Shown here piece after piece: positions 56,222 to 64,000 of a stretch of DNA of 64,000 nucleotides. Positions within the stretch are counted from its first letter, which is position 1, and each line of letters begins with the position of its first letter. The translations under genes were made by a program, and so were the position numbers. Source of the DNA: Colias croceus (taxonomy: Eukaryota; Arthropoda; Insecta; Lepidoptera; Pieridae); NCBI RefSeq assembly GCF_905220415.1, contig NC_059538.1, positions 10,106,001 through 10,170,000 on the forward strand, read 5' to 3'. Under the pieces are notes generated by a model that was not told the DNA's origin, ran no database searches, and was given only the letters and a program-made list of their open reading frames with translations.

Positions 56222-59200
56222 ATGGAATCTAAAAGTGAGTCATTTGTAACTGATTAATTACGTCAATAATCGTGTAACTTTAGTATATATTTTTTTGTTT
56301 AATTAATAACTATTCTTGATGGGGTTAATGAGTTACAAACACTGATTACTTCAAAATTAACTTTATTTCTAAGTAAAAATACCGGGAACACATGCAGTCG
56401 CTATAATGTCACAGAGCAGAGAGAGAGCATAGATTATACACAGTAAATCAAGGAAGGCACGCAATTTAGAATAACACAGATAATAAATAAATTTACTTTA
56501 ACACTCCCTTCAAATAAGAGCCTTCCACAAAGAAAATATGAACAAAAAGTTTAAACTTCACTTAAACATAAGTTTAACAAAACAATTTACTTCTTATTAT
56601 AACAGAACTTAATATTCACCTTTTATTTAACATACCAAATTTACTTTTAATCAACATAAGTCTATCTTGCTATACAATCATTTTAAGTTTTCAAATTTAA
56701 CATACCAATATTACATTTATTCAACTTAAATCTATATCGGAATACAAACACTTTAAGTTCCTAGATTTGACATACCAATATTACATCTTAACAATTTAAA
56801 TCTATCTCGGGGTAACGCTTTAGTAAAAATATCAGCAAATTGATGATCTGTACTAACATACTTTAAAGAAATAATCTTTTCATTATATTTTTCTTTCACA
56901 AAATTATACTTAATATCAATATGTTTACAGCGTTTATGAAATTCACTATTTTTAATTACATTTATAGCACTTTGATTGTCAATATTTAAACACACAGAAC
57001 TTTGTTTGTATTCTCCTAAATCACAAAATAATTGTTTTAACCACATTAGTTCTTTGGTGGCCACACAGGCAGCCATAAATTCCGCCTCAGTAGTTGACAA
57101 GGCTACACTATGTTGGCGTTGACTGGACCATGTGATGGCAGCTCCACTTTTCATGAACACATAGCCTGTCATGGAACGCCTTGATATAACATCATTAGCA
57201 TAATCAGCATCGCTATAGCCAATTAAATCTGAGGTCTGTGGCTTACATTGATAGCATAGACCAAAATCAATGGTTCCTCTTAAATATTTAAATATTTTCT
57301 TTACAGCATTCCAGTGAGACTCATTATAATTGTGCAAAAACTGACTTACTAGACTGACTGCAAACATAATGTCTGGTCTGCTTACAGTTGCTAGGTGTAT
57401 AAGTGATCCAACTGCTTCTCTGTATGGTAGGTTGTATGCAGGCATCGTCTCATTTTTCTGTAACTTTACATGAGGATCAGCTGGAACAGAGTTAGGGTTA
57501 GCACTGCTCATGTTGAACTTTTCCAACAGTTTTTCAATATATTTACTTTGATGAATAAAAATATGTCTTTTATTTCTTTCTATTTGCATACCAACAAAGT
57601 TAGAAGGTGTACAAGTCTTTATGTTAAAGCTTGTTTTCAATTCATCAATTACTTCTTTCAAAATCATCTTATCTTTTGACATTAAAAGACCATCATCCAC
57701 ATAAAGGCATAAATAACATTTAATTTCATTAACTTGACCAATATAGACACACTGATCAGCTAAGCTTTTGACAAAACCAAATTTTTGTAAAACTATATTA
57801 AATTTAGTGTTCCAGCACCTAGGAGCTTGTTTGAGGCCATAAAGTGATTTATTAAGTTTACATACAGTATTAGGCAAACATTCTAAGCCCTCAGGTGGAA
57901 CCATGAATATTTGTTCTTTTAACTCTCCATAAAGAAATGCTGTTTTTATATCAAATTGCATTATTTCTAAATTTTGTTCAGCAGCTATTGATAAAAGTGA
58001 ACGGATAGAGTCATACCTGACAGTAGGTGAGAAGGTTTCATCATAGTCGATCCCCTTCGTTTGTGCATAGCCTTTTGCACACAGACGAGACTTTTACCGT
58101 GGACCTGTTGGCTCATCCTTTATTCTGAATACCCATTTGCATCCAATCACTTTGGCATTTTCAGGTTTCTCAACCAATGTCCATGTCTGGTTTTCACTAT
58201 GAGATTGTAATTCCTCACTTATTGACATTTTCCACTTCTCAGAATCAGCTGATGTAATTGCATCATTGTAGGTTAAAGGTACATCTAAAATTCCTTCATT
58301 ATAGCATAAATATGTTCCAAAATCTTTTAATTTAGAGTGCAACTGTTTATTTCTTGGTCTTAATGTTATGTTTGGAACGGGCAGGTTATTAATATTTGTA
58401 TCTGGTACATAAATACTGTTTGACGATGAGTCATAAGAATCATATTCATCATAATTACTCACTGTGTTTGTGGAACTTGACTTTGTGCTGTCTGAAGGAA
58501 GCTCTTCATCTAGAGACTCGTCCTTTGCTTCAGTTAAGTCCACCGGAACATAGTTTCTTGTTACAGTTGATTCTAGGAAGACTGCATCTCTGCTCTTCAC
58601 AACCAGTCCAGATGTAGGAATGACAAACCTGTAACCCTTGGTATTAGTACAATAACCAGTAAATATTGCTTTCTGTGCTTTTGGATCCCATTTCTTTCTT
58701 TTCTCTTTTGGTAGGTGTACCATCGCTTCACATCCAAATACACGTAGGTGACTAACACTTGGTTTATTTCCCGTCCATATTTCTTGAGGAGTTTTATAAT
58801 CTAATGACTTAGTTGGTATTCTATTTAGTAGATAAGCAGCCGTATGGATAGCTTCCGCCCAGTATCTTTTAGATAATTTTGCATTAAGTAACATACACTT
58901 TGCTTTTTCCACTAATGTTCTATTAAGTCTTTCAGCGACACCATTTTGCTGTGGTGTATAGGGCACAGTAGTTTGATGTATGATTCCATTACTTTTTAAA
59001 AGATCAGAAATATTCTTATTAATATATTCAAGGCCATTATCAGTGCGGAGACATTTCATTTTACATTCTAATTGTTTCTCTACATGTTGTTTAAATTCTT
59101 TAATTTTATCAAGCACCTCTGATTTGTGCTTTAAGAAATAAACAAATACATTTTTTGAAAAATCATCGATAAAAGTGAGAAAGTACTTAGCTCCACCGAG

Positions 59201-62200
59201 AGATTCTGTCTCCATGGGCCCACATACATCGGAATGCACAAGTTCAAGGAGTTTTGTTGCTCTTGTTCCTTTATTTTTGAAAGGCAACCTTGCTTGTTTT
59301 CCTTCTATGCATGTTATGCATGTTAAATTGTTAACACTTTTCTTTAGTACTTTCATACCTTCAGTATTTTCCAATAATTTATCTAAGTCACTGAAATTCA
59401 GGTGACCCATACGTTGATGCCACAAATATGCATCATTTTCTTCAACATCAGATATGTAGGCATGCCCATTATACATATTTAGTCGATACATATTGTTCAC
59501 AGCTGTTGCTGTTGCCACTATAGTTTTATATTTATTCAGAATAACACATCCCTTGTTATTAAATTTGACTTGACCACCATTTTTAATTATTTGGCTCACA
59601 GATAATAAATTTGTAGACAGCTCTGGCACATAAAGAACATTCCGAAGCAATACTTTTCTGCACTGACCGGTTTCATCACAAACATCTAGATTTAATTCCC
59701 CTGAACATTTCACAGACAAGGATTTATCATTAGCAACTTTGATTGTTTTTATTAATGGGTCTTGTTGATGTGACAAAAAGTCAGCGTTCTTAGTCATGTG
59801 CATGGAGGCTCCCGAGTCAACATACCAGGCATCATTCTGTGCAGTTGTCGCAGTAAATACAGCAGCATATGATGAACTACTGGAATTTTGTGATACTTCT
59901 TTATTTTTCAATTTGCATTCTGGGCTTTTGTGTCCATATTTATTACAGGTGTAGCACCTAGGTCCTTTAGAATGCCTCTTGAAATTTTTCTGAAATTTTT
60001 TGTTAACTGCGAATGCATTTGACTCATTTTCATATGGTCTGACATCCTGTAATAATTTTGCCTTTACAGAATCTGAAGTAATAGTTATGCCTGAGCTTTC
60101 AATGGCCATTATCATTGGTTTGTAGCTTTCGGGCAGACCTGAGAGCAACATAGTACCTAGCCACTCGTCGTCCACTTTGAAACCAATGTTTCTGAGTTTA
60201 TGAGCCGTGTTCATTATTCTGCTTACGTACTCTTCTACATTTTGACATTCAGTTAGTGACGTATTACATAAGTCACGCAGTAGCCCAACTCTGCGTGTCA
60301 GCCCAGAGTCATCAAATGTTGAGGACAATTTATCCCAAACTTCTTTGGCGGTGCGAGCCTCTTGGATATGCACATAGTTCGTGGGATCAACTGAGAGGAT
60401 TATCTTTGTTCTCGCCTTAGTATCTCGTTTTGGATCTGATTCCATGTTAGATTCTATGCAGTCCCACAACTCCTCATGTTGTAGATATGTTTGCATTGCA
60501 AACCGCCAAGTTGCATAGTTTTCCCGACCGGATAGCTTTTCAATTAATGCCAATTGGTTGTTTGTTGCCATTTTGTTTGAATTTATTCACTTTCAACACA
60601 AAAGTTTGTATTAGCAAAAGTCACGTTGCCGGTTTGAGGTTAAGTTCACATATAATGTTTTGATCACTGATTTTACAACGAGATTTCGCACTTTCCTTGT
60701 TTCTGAGCTATCTGGGCCCATAACCTGATGGGGTTAATGAGTTACAAACACTGATTACTTCAAAATTAACTTTATTTCTAAGTAAAAATACCGGGAACAC
60801 ATGCAGTCGCTATAATGTCACAGAGCAGAGAGAGAGCATAGATTATACACAGTAAATCAAGGAAGGCACGCAATTTAGAATAACACAGATAATAAATAAA
60901 TTTACTTTAACAATTCTACTCAATGTTCATAATGGTGCTCGTATTTTTCTTTCTTGTAGTTGAAAAACCTTACTACAAAACCGAAAGAAAGGAGAAATTA
61001 GCTACGTTCCAGGGTGCTCTAAAATCGACAATATTTATCGGACAATGTTTTGGATTGAACCCTGTTATAGGTGCTGGTGACATTGACCCAGCAAAGTTAA
61101 GGTAAGACGGTTTCTGTTACACAAGCTTGTATGAGCTTTGTAAGTTTGTATCTATGTTTGTATTAGCCCGTAACCGATTCGTTTAAACTCGATTTTGCCC
61201 CACTTAAAAAAAAATATAGAACTCAAAATAAATAATATTCTTGATATACTCCTCATAAAATTACATTTAGTTATTGTCACTGATTGATACGGGAACAAAG
61301 TTTGTATTAAGTAAGAGTGCTGCACTAACAAACTATTAAAAAATAGTTACCTACGTATAGAATATTAACTAAAAATAAGTATATTTACCTTATCGCTTAC
61401 TGATGCATAATATGTATTTGGGAAGTGTACTGCATTTTTCGATAAGGGATTGAAGACTCAGAATGCCATAATATTTTATTGCTGATATTTATTGTCAATA
61501 TTTTTGAATAACATAATATGTACAATTTCACTCATGTAATGCAGTATCAACCGATCCATCTATACATTATGACCTTTATACCAAACAAAATATAGTGCTT
61601 GCTGTGCCGCGCGGTGCCCTGATGAATTCAACATCTAATATTAAGCACGCTGATAGTTCTAAAACTAAATATACTAGATAGGTAGGTACATATTCAAATA
61701 CTTAGGCGTCGTATAGGTGTATCATCTACGTAATAAAAAATGTATAAAACTTACCTGAATCTCAGCGGTATATTTTATCAAAGTTGAAAAGTTGTTAATG
61801 TACATTTTCAAAGTCACTAGAAACATTTTTTAAATGCGTATAATCTCGAATAATATATTATTATAATAATTATTATGTACTCTTTGTTTTGTATTTAGTC
61901 TTGTGGCGGGTAAACGACGTCACAATATGAATGTCAGCCACCATAGATTAAAAAAAAGAACAACTGTTTTTTTATTCTTCCCGCCAATTATCTTTTTTTA
62001 TTTATTTTTTCCAGATTCAAACTATTTTCGGCTCGATGTATTTACAGCATATTATCGATTATTGGACAAAGTATTATGTGTTGTATAAGCATTTTGAACG
62101 TAATCGCTTGGTCGGATACATCATTACCATCACTGAGTAAGATTTTTCTCGTTTATCGTTTGGCTTTTATTTAGTAGTATTATTTCAATTTAATTATAAA

Positions 62201-63980
62201 ACACATAATTCCATTCGTTTTTATAAATTAATTTTATTACGCAAGTTAATTATTAAAATACAGGTCAATTTGTTTTGTGCCAAACAAATTAGTACGTTCA
62301 TGTATAGCGTATAATTATTATTATTTTAAAGTTTAAATTCTTACATATATATTTTGATATCAATTAAAAATTATTAATTACCTATTTTAAAAAAGAAATA
62401 TTTAAACTGCCGCCAATCTTGCACAAAAAAAGAAAAAACATGCAGCCAATGTTTATGTTCTAAATTTGAATAGGTACAATTTTTAATTTGTAAATTTTTC
62501 CTTAAACATTTCAGTTCCCGTGGTGTTCAACAGTTCGAATTGCATAACGACAATTTTATTTTTTCGTCTGGCAATCAAATGGCCCAAATTGTGTCAGTAC
62601 ATCGGCAGGATTGAAGCGGTAAATCCGAATATAGATGGTGCATTCATATCAAAATGTAATTTGTCGTGCGTTATTGTTTTGACTTTGGCTTTGGGTAAGC
62701 TTTATTACAATTTTTATCAATTTGTGAATACACCTGAAAAATATTATAAATGAAAAGTTAACATTTTTTATTGAAGGACAAAGTTGGATAAAACGCTTAA
62801 GCATTTAATTTCTAAAAATAGAATATAATATTTGCGAATCTGTCTCAAGAAAATACTATGACGGTACTTTTTAGAATAATTTTATTTGCCGTAAGCTTTC
62901 TACGCTAAGCAGTTTTAAAAGTTTGTATGTATGATGTATCTAATATTTAATATGTTTTCAGTGGAACACATATTATCAGATCTTTCAAAGATTATTTCCG
63001 TGGTAGACTGCCATCCCAACAAGAATAAATATGGAGCATTCATAATGAGCAGTTTTCCATGGATTTTCACGTTTTTGGAGTACAATGACTTTTTAGGAGT
63101 ATGTTCTCAGGTAAGATTCTCTTACTTTAATCTATACTAATTTTATAAGGAGGAATTATTTTTATGTAACTACCTATGTTTGTAACGAATTAGCTCGAAA
63201 AGTAAAACCTACTGGACGGATTTGGGTGAAACTTTACGGGAATATAAATTATTCATCAGATCAGCACATGAGCTATATTACCTATAATATGTTTTGCCGT
63301 GTGAAACCGCGATACAAAGCTAGTATAAATATAATAATGAACCAGTATAAAAATATAAGTAGTAAGATTTTATTTATTCCAGATAATAAACATACAATGC
63401 ACGTTCAATTGGAACTTTTCTAATTTGTTTGTAATTTGTGTGAGTATTTATTTGACCTCGAGATTTGATCAAGTGAATAAGAAGATATTGGCCGTCAAAG
63501 GGAAGGTACACATTTTATTACTAGCTTCTACCCATGGGTTTACTCGCGTGGTACTTCTACGAAAGTACCTATTTAACAAGCCAATATTAACTTCACATGT
63601 ATGTTTGTATTTAAACGGCTCATTTTACATTTACACTCGATTTGAGCCACTTATAGCGGACAGATACTTTAATTCAAACTTTGTTGACGTACCTTGAGGT
63701 TCAGTATTTCAGTAACAAACAATACAATCATTTCATGAGTTTATCTCATAAAATCGTGTTTTTAGTACCATTATTTTATAAAGATATTTTACCTGATTTT
63801 GTACATATATTTATGTGGATTTTAGGTTGTACCAACGAATTTTTGGCGTAATGTAAGAGAGGAATATAATCGCACTATAAATATGGTCAGACGAGTGAAT
63901 GACGTCATTGGAGGCATTATATTTATTTCATATACAAATAATTTGTTTTTCATATGCGTACAGTTGTTTTATACGCTCTC
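56222..63980 (+). CDS. Gr-6: sugar-clade gustatory receptor, first seven exons
   Basis: 5' part of a gustatory receptor that continues past the window. Exons: 56222-56234, 60960-61101, 62015-62136, 62515-62694, 62962-63110, 63383-63505, 63826-63980 (phases 1, 2, 1, 1, 0, 0, 2, all consistent). The 13-nt first exon (ATG GAA TCT AAA A, donor GTGAGT) joins to VEKPYY or its split-codon equivalent. TM1 has FQGALKSTIFIGQCFGLNPV. Later come TM2, WPKLCQ, VEHILS, the 41-codon exon with WNFSNL, and FISYTNNLFFICVQLFYTL. Exon lengths 180, 123 and 155 nt equal those of Gr-5 or Gr-4. Intron 1 holds a whole copia element; without it and one target copy the intron would be 124 bp, close to the 98 bp of Gr-4. 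The microexon, TM7 exon and stop lie outside the window. Confidence 0.86.
56312..56316. other. Copia target-site duplication (left)
   Basis: ATTCT directly abuts the left LTR and recurs at 60913-60917 after the right LTR. Five bp is the usual copia target size. Confidence 0.9.
56317..56503 (-). repeat. Copia 3' LTR
   Basis: 187 bp, plus strand TGATGGGGTTAATGAG to TTTACTTTAACA. Identical by eye to 60726-60912. Confidence 0.95.
56504..56511 (-). other. Copia polypurine tract
   Basis: CTCCCTTC on the plus strand, that is GAAGGGAG on the minus strand, immediately before the 3' LTR; the expected primer for plus-strand DNA synthesis. Confidence 0.75.
56753..57961 (-). CDS. Copia pol: reverse transcriptase and RNase H part
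   Basis: 402 residues in the same frame as the upstream ORF, from which it is separated only by the TAA at 58094-58096 and 44 open codons. The ATG at 57961 is the first Met after that stop and probably not a natural start. The RT domain covers about residues 1-120, with CLYVDDGLLM (catalytic YVDD at about 87-90). RNase H follows with SDADYA, STTEAEF and NIDNQSA carrying its acidic residues. It would copy the element's RNA into DNA in particles and degrade the template. Ends in a natural stop at 56753. Confidence 0.93.
   Translation of the reverse strand: MQFDIKTAFLYGELKEQIFMVPPEGLECLPNTVCKLNKSLYGLKQAPRCWNTKFNIVLQKFGFVKSLADQCVYIGQVNEIKCYLCLYVDDGLLMSKDKMILKEVIDELKTSFNIKTCTPSNFVGMQIERNKRHIFIHQSKYIEKLLEKFNMSSANPNSVPADPHVKLQKNETMPAYNLPYREAVGSLIHLATVSRPDIMFAVSLVSQFLHNYNESHWNAVKKIFKYLRGTIDFGLCYQCKPQTSDLIGYSDADYANDVISRRSMTGYVFMKSGAAITWSSQRQHSVALSTTEAEFMAACVATKELMWLKQLFCDLGEYKQSSVCLNIDNQSAINVIKNSEFHKRCKHIDIKYNFVKEKYNEKIISLKYVSTDHQFADIFTKALPRDRFKLLRCNIGMSNLGT
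58094..60571 (-). CDS. Copia gag, protease, integrase and start of RT
   Basis: 825 residues. The gag part covers about residues 1-200. A CCHC zinc knuckle has C206, C209, H214 and C219. The aspartic protease has DSGA at 252-255 within WYVDSGASMHM. The integrase has an HHCC domain (H385, H390, C418, C421) and a D,D35E core (D448, D511, E547), with TPQQNGVAERLN around the last. The frame enters the RT region (KWVFRIKDEP) and stops at TAA 58094-58096. The frame continues open beyond the stop into the 56753-57961 ORF, so the stop is a single disabling change in an otherwise full gag-pol. Upstream of the ATG lie the primer site and 5' LTR. Confidence 0.95.
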   Translation of the reverse strand: MATNNQLALIEKLSGRENYATWRFAMQTYLQHEELWDCIESNMESDPKRDTKARTKIILSVDPTNYVHIQEARTAKEVWDKLSSTFDDSGLTRRVGLLRDLCNTSLTECQNVEEYVSRIMNTAHKLRNIGFKVDDEWLGTMLLSGLPESYKPMIMAIESSGITITSDSVKAKLLQDVRPYENESNAFAVNKKFQKNFKRHSKGPRCYTCNKYGHKSPECKLKNKEVSQNSSSSSYAAVFTATTAQNDAWYVDSGASMHMTKNADFLSHQQDPLIKTIKVANDKSLSVKCSGELNLDVCDETGQCRKVLLRNVLYVPELSTNLLSVSQIIKNGGQVKFNNKGCVILNKYKTIVATATAVNNMYRLNMYNGHAYISDVEENDAYLWHQRMGHLNFSDLDKLLENTEGMKVLKKSVNNLTCITCIEGKQARLPFKNKGTRATKLLELVHSDVCGPMETESLGGAKYFLTFIDDFSKNVFVYFLKHKSEVLDKIKEFKQHVEKQLECKMKCLRTDNGLEYINKNISDLLKSNGIIHQTTVPYTPQQNGVAERLNRTLVEKAKCMLLNAKLSKRYWAEAIHTAAYLLNRIPTKSLDYKTPQEIWTGNKPSVSHLRVFGCEAMVHLPKEKRKKWDPKAQKAIFTGYCTNTKGYRFVIPTSGLVVKSRDAVFLESTVTRNYVPVDLTEAKDESLDEELPSDSTKSSSTNTVSNYDEYDSYDSSSNSIYVPDTNINNLPVPNITLRPRNKQLHSKLKDFGTYLCYNEGILDVPLTYNDAITSADSEKWKMSISEELQSHSENQTWTLVEKPENAKVIGCKWVFRIKDEPTGPR
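60712..60725 (-). other. Copia primer binding site, initiator Met tRNA type
   Basis: The plus strand reads CTGGGCCCATAACC next to the 5' LTR, which equals the anticodon stem-loop of eukaryotic initiator Met tRNA (anticodon CAT). The minus strand is therefore complementary to the interior, not the 3' end, of that tRNA, as known for Drosophila copia. Confidence 0.88.
60726..60912 (-). repeat. Copia 5' LTR
   Basis: 187 bp, identical by eye to 56317-56503; followed by ATTCT at 60913-60917. Confidence 0.95.
63131..63323 (+). mobile_element. Helitron-like element, diverged family
   Basis: Starts TCTATACTAATTTTATAAGG and ends GATACAAAGCTAG followed by T, with GTGAAACCGCG before the end. In Gr-6 intron 5, 20 bp after the exon ending at 63110. 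Confidence 0.7.
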
Positions 63981-64000
63981 GTAAGTAATTTTCCGAATAC

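Larger units (their letters stand above)
56317..60912 (-). mobile_element. Near-intact Ty1/copia LTR retrotransposon
   Basis: A 4,596-bp element bounded by two 187-bp LTRs starting TG and ending CA on the plus strand, with ATTCT on both sides. On the minus strand the order is 5' LTR, primer site, gag-pol and polypurine tract, then 3' LTR. The gag-protease-integrase-RT-RNase H order is diagnostic of copia. The LTRs read identically, implying recent insertion. The only defect noticed is one in-frame TAA at 58094-58096 early in the RT region. It lies antisense in Gr-6 intron 1, starting 82 bp past exon 1. Confidence 0.96.

Overview
This window is AT-rich, intron-rich nuclear DNA from a lepidopteran insect (butterfly or moth; species not identified). 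Its host genes are all insect gustatory receptors (Grs) that look like the lepidopteran sugar-receptor clade, the group typified by Bombyx Gr4-Gr8. I recognised them by joining short exons at GT/AG borders with matching phases. Each joined frame stays open and ends in the TM7 signature TYxxxxxQF or a close variant. The surrounding repeats are also typical of Lepidoptera: many LEP1-like Helitrons (5' TC, 3' CTAG, inserted between A and T), MITEs and tRNA-derived SINEs.

Layout. Gr-1 (+, 306-5708) shows only its last five exons. Gr-2 (+, 8383-15097) is complete, with 9 exons and 394 aa. Gr-3 (+, 20051-30534) has 10 exons and 425 aa. Gr-4 (+, 33823-38910) has 11 exons and 431 aa. Gr-5 (-, 43696-49716) is inverted, with 10 exons and at least 396 aa. 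Gr-6 (+, 56222-63980) shows its first seven exons and runs off the window. Gr-4 and Gr-5 converge on a 4.8-kb spacer; Gr-5 and Gr-6 diverge from a 6.5-kb spacer. No other host gene was seen.

The genes form two architectural groups. Gr-1 and Gr-2 lack the 51-57-nt microexon found in Gr-3, Gr-4 and Gr-5, and place the intron before the WNFxDL transmembrane segment differently. Within the Gr-3 to Gr-6 group several exon lengths are invariant (123, 163 and 90 nt), which strengthens every model.

Mobile DNA fills introns and spacers. The main element is an almost intact Ty1/copia retrotransposon (56317-60912, minus strand). Its 187-bp LTRs are identical by eye, its target duplication is ATTCT, and its primer site matches the anticodon region of initiator Met tRNA. 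It lies in intron 1 of Gr-6, antisense to the gene, and carries one in-frame stop. Other notable structures are a 294-bp near-perfect inverted repeat in a Gr-3 intron, a 1.18-kb Harbinger-like element 13 bp from a Gr-1 splice donor, a TTAA-flanked foldback element, a matched pair of Tourist-like MITEs, and a short hairpin family found three times, always in Gr introns.

Sugar Grs are seven-transmembrane ligand-gated channel subunits of taste-neuron dendrites, often co-expressed, so the array plausibly encodes subunits of one sweet-sensing system. That functional reading rests on family knowledge, not on this sequence alone.
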